Positions 51,169 through 59,988 of a stretch of DNA of 64,000 bases are shown here, one piece after another. Where the stretch lies: contig NZ_JOHO01000002.1 of the NCBI RefSeq assembly GCF_000719705.1, positions 310,001-374,000 on the forward strand. The letters run 5' to 3'. Origin of the DNA: Streptomyces sp. NRRL S-350 (lineage in GTDB: Bacteria > Actinomycetota > Actinomycetes > Streptomycetales > Streptomycetaceae). A program made the translations under genes and the position numbers. The notes beneath the pieces were generated by a model, which did no database searches, was not told the DNA's origin, and was given only the letters and a program-made list of their open reading frames with translations. The first letter of the stretch is position 1. The number at the start of each line of letters is the position of its first letter.

Positions 51169-53898
51169 ATGGTCGAACATAACGACCGATTGCGGATCGT
51201 ATCCAGAAAGCCACTGATCGCGAGAAACCGACGGAGCGTGGCCGCCCAGGTCTTCGCCCTGGAGCTCGTGGTCGTGGTCCTGCTCGTGCTCGGGGCGATC
51301 CTGGCGCAGGTCCTGGAGTCGCGGCGGAGCAGTGATTCCGAGGCGAGGAACAGGTCGATCGCGGTCGCGGAAACCTTCGCGCATTCCCCCGGTCTGCTCC
51401 CCGCCCTCAAGTCGCCCGATCCCACGGCGATTCTCCAGCCGATCACCGAGGCGACCCGCGAAGAAGCCGGCGTCGACTTCATCGTCGTCATGAACGACCA
51501 GGGAATCCGCTACACGCACCCGATGCCGGACCGGATCGGCCAGCGGTTCGTCGGCACCATCGGCCCCGCCCTGGCCGGCCAGGTCTACACCGAGAGCGTG
51601 CACGGTCCGCTCGGCCACGAGGTCCAGGCGGTCGTGCCGGTGACCGCTCCGGACGGGTCGGTCGCCGGGCTGGTGTCGGCCGGGCTCAAGGTCCAGAAGG
51701 TGACCGCCGCCGACAACCGGCAACTGCCGCTGATCCTCGGCACCGGCGCCGCCGGCGTCGCGGTCGCCACCGTCGGCACCGCTCTGATCGCCCGCCGGGT
51801 GAGGCGCCAGACCCGGGGCATGGATCCGGGGGAACTGGCCCGGATGTACGAGCACCACAACGCCGTCCTGCACGCGGTCCGCGAGGGCGTGGTCATCGTC
51901 GGGCAGGGTGGGCAACTGCTGCTGGCCAACGACGAGGCGCGCGACCTGCTGGGCCTGCCCGCCCACGCCGAGGGTCTGCACCTGGGCGACATCGAGGGCC
52001 TCACCCCCGAGACCGCCGACCTGCTGTTGTCCGGCCAGGCGGTCACCGACGAACTGCTCCAGGTCGGGGGCCGGCTCATCGTGGTCAACCAGCGGCCCAC
52101 CGACCCGCACAGTCGCGCCATGGGGACGGTCGCGACCATCCGCGACTCCACGGAGCTGCTGGCCCTCTCCGGCAAGGCCGAGACGGCCGGCCGGCGCCTG
52201 GCCCTGCTGTACGAGGCCGGCGTCGGCATCGGGACCACGCTCGACGTGGAGCGCACCGCCGAGGAGCTGGCCCGGGTCGCGGTGCCCGGCTTCGCGGACT
52301 TCGTCACCGTCGACCTCGCCGACCCGGTGCTTCAGGGCGACGAGCCGACCGGTGGCGCCGTCAACCTGCGCCGGACCGCCGTCCACGGCATCCGCGACGA
52401 CCACCCGTTCTACCCGCGCGGCCGGCTGACCGCCTTCATCCCGTCCTCCCCGATGGCCCGCGGCTTCGACAGCGGCCGCTCGCAGGTCGTCCCCGATCTG
52501 GCGGTCGCGCACGGCTGGCAGGCCCAGGACCCGGAGTGGACCGGGCACATCCTGGACTACGGCGTGCACACGCTGATCACCACCCCGCTGAGGGCCCGCG
52601 GCATCGTCCTGGGTGTCGTCAACTTCTGGCGGTCGCAGAAGCCGGAGCCGTTCGACGACGACGACCGCTCGCTGGCCGAGGAACTGGTCGCGCGGGCCGC
52701 CGTCAGCATCGACAACGCCCGCCGTTACACCCGTGAGCACGCCATGGCCGTGACCCTGCAGCGCAGTCTGCTGCCGCGGGCCCTGCCCGACCAGAGCGCG
52801 CTGGAGGTCGCCCACCGTTACCTGCCCGCACAGTCCGGCGTGAGCGGCGACTGGTTCGACGTGATCCCGCTGCCCGGCAGCCGGGTGGCCATGGTGGTGG
52901 GCGACGTGGTCGGCCACGGGCTCCACGCCGCGGCCACCATGGGCCGCCTGCGCACCGCCGTGCACAACTTCTCCGCCCTCGACCTGGCGCCCAACGAGCT
53001 GCTCGGCTACCTCGACGAGCTGGTCAACCGGATCGACCAGGAGGAGGCCGACAGCGGTACCGGCACCGGTGTCACCGGTGCCACCTGCCTGTACGCGATC
53101 TACGACCCGACCTCCCGGCTCTGCACCGTCGCGACCGCCGGCCACCCGCCGCCCGCCCTGGTCGACCCCGACGGCAGGGTCGTCTTTCCGGACCTGCCGA
53201 CCGGACCGCCGCTCGGCGCGGGCGGGATGCCGTACGAGACCGCCCAGATGCAGCTGGCCGAGGGCACTCAGATCGTGCTCTACACCGACGGCCTGATCGA
53301 GGAGCGCACCCGGGACCTCGACGTCGGCATGGACCTGCTGCGCGCGGCACTGTCGCAGCGCGACCGGGATCCGGAGGAGAACTGCCGGGCGGTGCTGGAA
53401 GCGCTGCTGCCGGAGCACCCGCAGGACGACGTGGCACTGCTGATCGCCAGGACGGAGGTGCTCGGCCCGGAGCGGGTGGTCGAGCGTGCCGTGCCGTCCG
53501 ACCCGGCCGCCGTCGCCGACGTCCGGGCGTGGAGCACGGCGACGCTGGACGGATGGGGCCTGGGCGAGCTGTCCTTCGCCACCGAGCTCGCCCTGAGCGA
53601 GCTGGTCACCAACGCCATCCGCTACGGCTCGGAGCCGGTGCGGGTCCGGTTGCTGCGCGACCGCAGCCTGATCCTGGAGGTCTCCGACGGCAGCAACACC
53701 TCTCCGCACCTGACGTACGCGGCGAGCACCGACGAGGGCGGCCGAGGCCTGTTCCTGGTGGCCCAGCTCACCGAGCGCTGGGGTACCCGCTACACGCCGC
53801 ACGGCAAGATCATCTGGGCCGAACAGGCCTTCCCCGCCGCCGTCCATGCCGTGCCCCCGCAACACCACGAGACCCCGCACGTCGTCTCCGGAGTCTGA
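51169..53898 (+). CDS. SpoIIE-family phosphatase with sensor, PAS, GAF and anti-sigma-like ATPase domains
   Basis: This 909-residue membrane protein has a first membrane helix at about 27-48 and an extracytoplasmic CACHE-like sensor (FAHSPGLLPALKSPDPTAIL, VVMNDQGIRYTHPMPDRIG, as in CitA/DcuS). A second helix lies at about 188-210, followed by a PAS domain and a GAF domain with RGIVLGVVNFWRSQKPEPFD. The PP2C/SpoIIE domain (SGVSGDWFDVIPLPGSRVAM, GDVVGHGLHAAATMGRLR, YTDGLIEER) precedes a C-terminal HATPase (LALSELVTNAIRYGSEPVR, EGGRGLFLVAQL). It likely reverses anti-anti-sigma phosphorylation in response to a small external molecule. Monocistronic. Confidence 0.9.
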   Translation: MVEHNDRLRIVSRKPLIARNRRSVAAQVFALELVVVVLLVLGAILAQVLESRRSSDSEARNRSIAVAETFAHSPGLLPALKSPDPTAILQPITEATREEAGVDFIVVMNDQGIRYTHPMPDRIGQRFVGTIGPALAGQVYTESVHGPLGHEVQAVVPVTAPDGSVAGLVSAGLKVQKVTAADNRQLPLILGTGAAGVAVATVGTALIARRVRRQTRGMDPGELARMYEHHNAVLHAVREGVVIVGQGGQLLLANDEARDLLGLPAHAEGLHLGDIEGLTPETADLLLSGQAVTDELLQVGGRLIVVNQRPTDPHSRAMGTVATIRDSTELLALSGKAETAGRRLALLYEAGVGIGTTLDVERTAEELARVAVPGFADFVTVDLADPVLQGDEPTGGAVNLRRTAVHGIRDDHPFYPRGRLTAFIPSSPMARGFDSGRSQVVPDLAVAHGWQAQDPEWTGHILDYGVHTLITTPLRARGIVLGVVNFWRSQKPEPFDDDDRSLAEELVARAAVSIDNARRYTREHAMAVTLQRSLLPRALPDQSALEVAHRYLPAQSGVSGDWFDVIPLPGSRVAMVVGDVVGHGLHAAATMGRLRTAVHNFSALDLAPNELLGYLDELVNRIDQEEADSGTGTGVTGATCLYAIYDPTSRLCTVATAGHPPPALVDPDGRVVFPDLPTGPPLGAGGMPYETAQMQLAEGTQIVLYTDGLIEERTRDLDVGMDLLRAALSQRDRDPEENCRAVLEALLPEHPQDDVALLIARTEVLGPERVVERAVPSDPAAVADVRAWSTATLDGWGLGELSFATELALSELVTNAIRYGSEPVRVRLLRDRSLILEVSDGSNTSPHLTYAASTDEGGRGLFLVAQLTERWGTRYTPHGKIIWAEQAFPAAVHAVPPQHHETPHVVSGV

Positions 53899-53996
53899 CG
53901 GCCCGGCGGCCGCACCCCGATGAAGCCCAGAATTCCGGGACGTCGGCCGCCGCCTCGATAGAGGCTGGTCGGGTGCCGACTGCTCGGTGACTCCCG

Positions 53997-54689
53997 TCAG
54001 CCGAGCTGCCCGGTCGGCCGCACGGTGATCTGGTTGATGTCCACGCCCGCGGGCTGGTTGAGCGCGAAGACGATCGTGGCCGCGATCTGCTCCGGGGTCA
54101 TCGCCTCCTCGGGGGTGCCGCCGCGCTCGGCCCAGAACGGGGTGTCCACCACGCCGGGGGCCACGACGGTCACGCCGACCCGGTCCTTGGCAACCAGCAG
54201 TCGGGTGTTCTCGGCCAGCGCGTGCGCAGCCCACTTGGTGACGGAGTACAGGTTGCCGGGCGTGTGGCGAATCCCGGCGACGGAACCGATGAACACGATC
54301 CGGCCCCGGGACGCCCTCAGGTGCGGCAGGGTCTCGCGCACCAGCAGGGCCGGGCCCAGAACGTTGGTGAGGACCATGGCGCGCATGTCCTCTGGGGCGG
54401 CGCTCTCCAGGTTGCCGGGCAGCGAGAAGCCGGCGTTGGCAATGACGTTGTCCAGTCGGCCCCACGCCTGGACGACGCGGCGCACAACGGCGGCGACGTC
54501 CTCCGCCTCGGCGGCGTCGCCGGTGATCGTCAGCAACTGCTCACCCGCTCCGGCCGAAGCGGCGAAGGCGGCCAGCTTGCCCGCGTCACGCCCGGTGACC
54601 GCCACCCGGTGGCCCTGCTTGAGGAGGGTGCGGGCGGTGGCGGCGCCGATTCCGGTCGATCCACCAGTGATCAGCGTGACGGGCTCCAT
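53997..54689 (-). CDS. Short-chain dehydrogenase/reductase (SDR)
   Basis: This 230-residue classical SDR has the NADP motif TLITGGSTGIGAATARTL, the conserved NAG (DNVIANAGFSLPG), catalytic Ser in VFIGSVAGIRH and the YxxxK in NLYSVTKWAAHAL, then VVAPGVVDTPFW. Substrate is not deducible. ATG 54689 gives the usual short N-terminus. Confidence 0.9.
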   Translation of the reverse strand: MEPVTLITGGSTGIGAATARTLLKQGHRVAVTGRDAGKLAAFAASAGAGEQLLTITGDAAEAEDVAAVVRRVVQAWGRLDNVIANAGFSLPGNLESAAPEDMRAMVLTNVLGPALLVRETLPHLRASRGRIVFIGSVAGIRHTPGNLYSVTKWAAHALAENTRLLVAKDRVGVTVVAPGVVDTPFWAERGGTPEEAMTPEQIAATIVFALNQPAGVDINQITVRPTGQLG

Positions 54690-55029
54690 GTGACGGCCTC
54701 CTCGGCGACGTGGTCCTTCGGTTCCCAAAACGCCTGCACTATACGGGGGGTGAGCTGCTGCCGGCGCGGTCACGCCGTACCGGCTCCGCCCGGGTCGGCC
54801 CGACCAGGCCGTCGGCTCGCTCAGCGGCCGGGAGGGTGCTGCGCCGAGGCTGACTCCGCCTGCGTCGCACGGGTCGCCGTGGTTCCCGGGCTCCGACCGC
54901 GGTCTCCGCGCACCCGACGCGACCGGCCGGACCGACCCCGCAACCGACACACCTCCCGCAGCGTCTATGCTCATCGACCGTGCTCGTTCGATCACGGCTA
55001 GCCATGGAGCTTCTTGGGGGGAGCAGCCG

Positions 55030-55344
55030 ATGCCCGACTCGGTGGGGTACACCGTCCAGCCCGTCGCGCTGGACCACGTGACCACGGCACTCGACAACGT
55101 CGCAACCGACCTGGCCTCGGCCAACCAGGCCTACACCGCGCAGAAGCTCTACCAGTCCGCCGACTTCGGCGAGTTCGGTGTCGACCAGGCGTGGGCGGGC
55201 TTCGACACCGACTGGAGCCAGGAACTGCACGTCACCCAGCGCGCATTGGCGGAACTGGCCCAGAAGATGTCGGCCACCAGCGCCAACTACCGGGCCGCGG
55301 AAACGAAGATCGCCGCATCGCTGACCCCGGCGCAGTCCCGGTGA
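55030..55344 (+). CDS. WXG100-like small secreted-system protein
   Basis: ATG 55030 with GGGGGGAG upstream gives a 104-residue helical protein. Two long helices are separated by a loop with Phe/Trp (VDQAWAGFDTDWSQELHVTQ), the typical helix-WxG-helix hairpin position being DQAWAGF. It is translationally coupled (GTGA at 55341-55344) to the LXG-like gene, as ESX partner proteins are. Probably a targeting/chaperone partner for type VII secretion of the next protein. Confidence 0.7.
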   Translation: MPDSVGYTVQPVALDHVTTALDNVATDLASANQAYTAQKLYQSADFGEFGVDQAWAGFDTDWSQELHVTQRALAELAQKMSATSANYRAAETKIAASLTPAQSR

Positions 55345-56936
55345 GCAAGGTCGCCGACCTGCAGAAGGCGCAGCAGGACATCACGCACCTCGGCTCCGGC
55401 TTCTTCGCCGGCATCGCGCTGCTCAGCGCGATCGACAGGGCTCTGGCCGTGCCCGGCCCGGCCGGAAACCCGGGCGTGATCCGGGAGCGGGCCAAGGCGT
55501 ACGCGGAAACCGCCAAGGCCTATGCCAAGGCGTCCACCGATCTCGGGGAGGTCGCCGACAACCGGTTGCCGAACGCCTGGACCGGCTCGGTCGCCGAGAA
55601 CGCCACCCAGTCCGTCCGGGCGCTGGCGAACGAACTGGCCGTCTCCCAGAAGTCGTTGGAGCAGGCCGCGACCGAGCTGAACGCCTGGGCGGACAATCTG
55701 GAAGGAGCGCAGAGCACCGACGCGCAGGGCGTGACCGCTCTGGAGAACGTGCAGAAGTCCCTCGCCGAGGACGCCTTCGACATCGGCAAGGCCATCGCCG
55801 CCGTCGAACCCGCCGGCACTGCCGTGGGCACCAGGATCTCGGCCGCCCAGCGGGCGGAGAGCAGCGGCACCCACGCCGCGAGCATGCTCAACCAGCTCGC
55901 CGCGAGGGCCCGCACCGAGCGCGCCGGACAGGGGCCGATCGATCCTCTCGCGGCGCTGGTGCTGGCGAACGAGAAGGGCCCCGGCGGCGGGGTGGACGGC
56001 GACTACATCCTGACGGACGGTCAGCTCGACCGCGCCGAGCAGTTCATGTCCGTGATGAACGGCGCCGACCAGCTCGCGTTCCAGAAGCTGCTGTCCGGCG
56101 CGAAGTCACCGGAGGAGGCCGCCTACCTCTGGAAGGCCCTGGCGGCCGGCCACTCGGTGGCCGACGTCCAGCAGTTCGCCGCGCTGATCCACCCCCACGG
56201 CGACGACCCGCGCTGGCTGTCCGAGCACCTGGTCCCCGCGCTCGGGACGGATCCCCTGCAGGAGGAGTCCACCACCCACGCGATACGGCTGGACTACAAG
56301 GGCGCCCAGATCCTCGACGGCTACGACGTCTACAGCCAGCGCAACGTCGGCGACTGCGTCGCCGCCTCCACGGTGGTCGCGAGTCTCAAACTCGACCCGG
56401 TGACGATGCTCCAGCTCACCACCGGCAACATGACCGACGTGCCGGGAGCCGACTCGCCCGACTACTTCAAGCAGCGCCTCCAGCAGCTCTTCATCGGTCA
56501 GTACCAGCAGGGCCAGCTGGCCGACGGCAGCCAGAAGGTCTACCCGGAGAACGGCGGTGGGATCGGCCCGAAGGGCGGCACCTTCCTCGCCGACCAGAAC
56601 CTCGGGAAGGCCACGGGCTCGACCTACGAGTACGTCAACCTGGACACCGACGACGACCGGCGCGCGGCCGTCACCCGGATCGAGAAGGCCCTGGACGAGG
56701 GCAAACCGGTGCCGTTCTGTGCCTTCGACGAGGCCAGCAAGGCGGCCGGCAAGGACGGCGAATACCACCAGATGGTGATCGTGGGCCGGGACGGCGACCG
56801 GCTGCAGGTCTACAACCCGTGGGGCCAGTCGGTGTGGGTGACCGAGGACCAGTTCGTCCACAACCACCTCAACGACGGTGGCCTCACCGACACGGCGAAC
56901 ATCAACCGGCCCTACGGCGTGGAGCTGCCGAAATGA
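55341..56936 (+). CDS. LXG-like type VII effector with C-terminal papain-like cysteine protease domain
   Basis: This 531-residue protein has an N-terminal helical LXG/WXG-type region (KAQQDITHLGSGFFAGIALL, then NRLPNAWTGSVAENATQSVR) to about 220. The C-terminal catalytic domain has a likely Cys in RNVGDCVAAS (about 339), a His in GEYHQMVIVGRDG (about 473) and an Asn in LQVYNPWGQSVWV (about 490), the Cys-His-Asn order of papain/calpain-like proteases. Such effectors are exported by ESX systems into competitors or hosts. Its stop overlaps the next ATG. The target protein and secretion route are unproved. Confidence 0.75.
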   Translation: MSKVADLQKAQQDITHLGSGFFAGIALLSAIDRALAVPGPAGNPGVIRERAKAYAETAKAYAKASTDLGEVADNRLPNAWTGSVAENATQSVRALANELAVSQKSLEQAATELNAWADNLEGAQSTDAQGVTALENVQKSLAEDAFDIGKAIAAVEPAGTAVGTRISAAQRAESSGTHAASMLNQLAARARTERAGQGPIDPLAALVLANEKGPGGGVDGDYILTDGQLDRAEQFMSVMNGADQLAFQKLLSGAKSPEEAAYLWKALAAGHSVADVQQFAALIHPHGDDPRWLSEHLVPALGTDPLQEESTTHAIRLDYKGAQILDGYDVYSQRNVGDCVAASTVVASLKLDPVTMLQLTTGNMTDVPGADSPDYFKQRLQQLFIGQYQQGQLADGSQKVYPENGGGIGPKGGTFLADQNLGKATGSTYEYVNLDTDDDRRAAVTRIEKALDEGKPVPFCAFDEASKAAGKDGEYHQMVIVGRDGDRLQVYNPWGQSVWVTEDQFVHNHLNDGGLTDTANINRPYGVELPK

Positions 56937-57322
56937 CCGACATCCTCCCGGACGCCGAACTGATGACCGGCTACGACGTCGAGGCCGCCATTACCCGCGG
57001 CCTGCTGATCGACGGCGTCCCGCGCCGGGTTCTCTTCGGCGAGGCGGCGATCGCCGCTTCCTACCAGGCCGAGGCCCTGCACATCGGCCCCGACCCGCTG
57101 GGTGTCCTGGCCCAGTACGTCCGCGCCGGCGGCTTCGCCGGCGCGCTCGACCTGCCCGAGCCGGTGATCGGCCGGGAGCCGGTCGAGCTGGTCCGCGGCT
57201 GGCTGCGCGCGGCTGCGGCCGGCGGGGCGGACCTCGGGCGCGAGGTCCTGTTCGCCCGCTGGCTGGCCGAGGTCGCGCTACTGGTCGCCATGCGTCGCCG
57301 GGTCCGGGAAGAGGGCAACTGA
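56933..57322 (+). CDS. Small acidic protein of unknown function (effector partner)
   Basis: This 129-residue cytoplasmic protein (MTDILPDAELMTGYDVEAAI, LFGEAAIAASYQAEALHIGP, VELVRGWLRAAAAGGADLGR) is mostly helical. It lies between the protease effector and the membrane-anchored inhibitor candidate, overlapping both. A chaperone or immunity role is inferred from position; no domain was recognised. Confidence 0.55.
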   Translation: MTDILPDAELMTGYDVEAAITRGLLIDGVPRRVLFGEAAIAASYQAEALHIGPDPLGVLAQYVRAGGFAGALDLPEPVIGREPVELVRGWLRAAAAGGADLGREVLFARWLAEVALLVAMRRRVREEGN

Positions 57323-57825
57323 TGCGCCGAACCGTCGTCACCGCCGTGGCGGCACTCCTGGGCGTCGCCCTGCTGCTCGTCTCCTACCTCGACGGCTGGT
57401 GGTCCGACTCCGGCCCGGTCGTCACCGCGGCCGCGACCGCCACCCGGCCGCAGGTGGAGGTGCCCCTCCCCACCGAGGCGTGGAACGCCACCTCCCCGTA
57501 CCCGCCCAGCGCGGTGACGCTGGCGGTCGGACAGCAGCTCGGCGTCAGAACGACCGGTGGGGCCCGGCCGAAGAACTGGTACCTCTACTCGGCGGGCGAC
57601 GGCAGCGTGCTGCGGCCCGGCCCGGACTTCGTCATCGACCCCTGCCCCACGGATCCGCCCGCAGCGGGCTGCGGCTCCGAGTTCGACCTGACCTTCAGCG
57701 CCCTGGCGCCCGGCACCACCACACTGACGTGGTTGTTCGGCTCGGGGGGCTGCAGCGCCGGCGTGCCGAAGTACGAGGGGGACAGGTGCGACATCGCCAA
57801 GAGCGTCCAGGTCACCGTCCGCTGA
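57322..57825 (+). CDS. Membrane-anchored chagasin-like (I42) protease inhibitor candidate
   Basis: This 167-residue protein has an N-terminal anchor (AVAALLGVALLLVSYLDGWW) followed by an extracytoplasmic domain. It shows the chagasin layout: VTLAVGQQLGVRTTGGARPK (position of the NPTTG loop), SEFDLTFSALAPGTTTLTW (conserved strand pair), and a final AKSVQVTVR strand. Chagasin-family proteins block papain-type cysteine proteases, and the upstream effector carries such a domain. Immunity from the outside of the cell is a natural model. Fold assignment is by eye and needs a profile search. Coupled by TGATG to the preceding gene. Confidence 0.6.
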   Translation: MRRTVVTAVAALLGVALLLVSYLDGWWSDSGPVVTAAATATRPQVEVPLPTEAWNATSPYPPSAVTLAVGQQLGVRTTGGARPKNWYLYSAGDGSVLRPGPDFVIDPCPTDPPAAGCGSEFDLTFSALAPGTTTLTWLFGSGGCSAGVPKYEGDRCDIAKSVQVTVR

Positions 57826-58058
57826 ACGGCACCAGGACCTCGATGGCCCCGGGGCGCCCGCCCTTGCCGCGTGCCTGCGGGTGAAGCACGCGGGTGAAGT
57901 GGGACGCCGCGGGTCGTGGACGTCCGCGAAACCTGGCCGCCGGTCCGGGCGCGGGGTCTGGGCGCGGGGGTCTGGTCGCGGGGCCTGGGCGCGGGCCTGG
58001 CCGCCGGGCGCGGTGGCCGGGTCGGGCGGTGGGCGGCGCTCCGGCCGGCGCGCCGCGG

Positions 58059-59213
58059 TCACTGCCGCGGGGCGGCTTGGTCCGGACCGACCGGCTGGTC
58101 GCCGACACCGCCGTGCGGGGCGGCCGCGGGCAGTTCCACGGTGATCCGCAGCCCGCCGGCGGGGCGTGGGGCGAGGGTGAGTGTTCCCCCGTGCGCCTCG
58201 GTGATGGTCCTGACGATCGCCAGGCCGAGGCCGACGCCTGCGTGGTCGGTGCGGATGCGTTCGGCGCCGCGCCGGAACGGTTCGGTGAGGGTGGAGACCA
58301 GCTGCGGGGTGAGCGGTTCGCCGGTGTTCTCGACGGTGAGCACTGCACGGTCGGGGCGCACGCCGGTGCCGACCCACACGGCGCCTCCCCGCGTGAGGTT
58401 GTGGACGATCGCGTTGTGCACGAGGTTCATGGTCAGCTGCAGCAGGAGCGCCCGCGAGCCGATCGCGGGGGCGATGTCGCCGGACGTCCCGATGGTGACG
58501 CCGTGCCGTTCCGCGAGGGGGAGGAGGGTCTCGGTGGCCTCCTCCGCCAGGAGGGACAGGTCGACGCGTTCCCGGGTGAAGGACCGCTGCTCGGCGCGGC
58601 TGAGCAGGAGCAGCGCCTCGGTGAGGTCGATCGCCCGGGCGTTGACGGCGTGGAGGCGCTCGATGACCTCGCCGGGGTCGTGGTTCGGATCGGAGCGGGC
58701 CACATCGATAAGCGCCTTGGAGATCGCCAGCGGGGTGCGCAACTCGTGCGAGGCGTCGGCCGCGAACCTCTGCTGTTCGGCGACGTGGGCTTCGAGCCGC
58801 ACCAGCATGCTGTCGAAGGCGTCGGCGAGTTCGCGGAACTCGTCCCTGCGGCCGGGGAGCCGGATCCGGTGGGACAGCGAGCCTGCCGAGGCTCGACGGG
58901 TGGCTTCGGTGATGCGGGTCAGCGGGGCGAGCATCCGGCCGGCGAGGATCCACCCTCCCACGAGGCCGAACACCAGGAGGAACCCCGACACCGCGGCTGC
59001 CCTCGGAGCGAACACGCGCAGGAGGTTGGACCGGATGGGGAACACACCGTTGGCGGGGGTACCGGTGGGGACGATGAGCATCGCCCGGTCGGGGACGTAG
59101 CGCAGGAGGAACACCCACACCGCCGCGAGCAGCAGGACACCGGCCAGCGTGAGGAACCCGGCGTAGCTGAGGGTGAGTTTGAGCCGGACGCTCAACCCGG
59201 GTGCCCTATCCAC
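58059..59213 (-). CDS. Sensor histidine kinase (HAMP, HisKA, HATPase)
   Basis: This 384-residue kinase has two membrane helices (LTLAGVLLLAAVWVFLL and AVSGFLLVFGLVGGWILA). A HAMP domain follows, then HisKA with FAADASHELRTPLAISKALI (phospho-His) and HATPase with N box LTMNLVHNAIVHNL, and GVGLGLAIVRTITEAHGG. GTG 59213 overlaps the regulator stop. Between the helices is only a short external loop, so it probably senses membrane or envelope signals. Confidence 0.9.
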   Translation of the reverse strand: MDRAPGLSVRLKLTLSYAGFLTLAGVLLLAAVWVFLLRYVPDRAMLIVPTGTPANGVFPIRSNLLRVFAPRAAAVSGFLLVFGLVGGWILAGRMLAPLTRITEATRRASAGSLSHRIRLPGRRDEFRELADAFDSMLVRLEAHVAEQQRFAADASHELRTPLAISKALIDVARSDPNHDPGEVIERLHAVNARAIDLTEALLLLSRAEQRSFTRERVDLSLLAEEATETLLPLAERHGVTIGTSGDIAPAIGSRALLLQLTMNLVHNAIVHNLTRGGAVWVGTGVRPDRAVLTVENTGEPLTPQLVSTLTEPFRRGAERIRTDHAGVGLGLAIVRTITEAHGGTLTLAPRPAGGLRITVELPAAAPHGGVGDQPVGPDQAAPRQ

Positions 59214-59901
59214 GTTCGTCCCCCTCCGGCCCGGCCTCCGGTTGCGCGTCGATGCGGTAGCCGACCCCCGGTACGGTGGCGATGATCCAGGGGTCACCGA
59301 GCCGCTTGCGCAGTGACGAGACGGTGATGCGCACGGCGTTGGTGAACGGGTCGGCGTTCGCGTCCCACGCGCGTTCGAGGAGTTCCTCGGCGCTGACGAC
59401 ACCGCCCCCGGCAGCGACGAGGACTTCGAGCACCGCGAACTGCTTGCGGGTGAGGGCGACGTAGCGGCCGTCCCGGTAGACCTCGCGGCGGAACGCGTCC
59501 ACCCGCAGGCCCGCGATCTCCTGCACGGGTGGCCTGTTGTGGGCGCGCCGGCGGTCGAGTGCCCTGATCCTGAGCACGAGCTCCTGCATCTCGAACGGCT
59601 TGGTGAGGTAGTCGTCGGCGCCGAGTTCGAACCCGGAGACCTTGTCGTCGAGACGGTCGGCAGCGGTGAGCATGAGGATGGGCATGCCGCTGCCGGAGGA
59701 GACGATGCGTCGGGCGATCTCGTCCCCGGACGGCCCGGGGACGTCGCGATCGAGGACGGCGATGTCGTAGGCGTTGACACCCAGCAGTTCCAGCGCGGTG
59801 TCGCCGTCACCCGCGAGGTCGGCGGCGATCGCCTCCAGACGCAGGCCGTCGCGGATGGCTTCTGCGAGAAAGGGTTCGTCCTCGACGATCAGCACGCGCA
59901 T
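59206..59901 (-). CDS. OmpR-family response regulator
   Basis: The 231-residue protein has a receiver (RVLIVEDEPFLAEAIRDGLR, phosphorylation Asp in AVLDRDVPGPSG, Lys in DYLTKPFEMQEL) and an OmpR winged helix (VALTRKQFAVLEVLVAAGGG, then WIIATVPGVGYRIDAQ). It is the partner of the kinase, whose start overlaps its stop. Divergent from the EEP gene at 59989, a likely target. Confidence 0.92.
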   Translation of the reverse strand: MRVLIVEDEPFLAEAIRDGLRLEAIAADLAGDGDTALELLGVNAYDIAVLDRDVPGPSGDEIARRIVSSGSGMPILMLTAADRLDDKVSGFELGADDYLTKPFEMQELVLRIRALDRRRAHNRPPVQEIAGLRVDAFRREVYRDGRYVALTRKQFAVLEVLVAAGGGVVSAEELLERAWDANADPFTNAVRITVSSLRKRLGDPWIIATVPGVGYRIDAQPEAGPEGDERG

Positions 59902-59988
59902 GCCCCGATGCTACGAGCCCGGCGCATATCGTCGTCGTATCGAGAATCCCATACGCGTCGACGACACCGGGCCGCGTTGACTGGCGGC

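Noticed and set aside
51058..54465. Minus-strand open frame of 1135 codons opposite the SpoIIE phosphatase
   Set aside because: The plus strand encodes five recognisable domains in order; the antisense translation has none.
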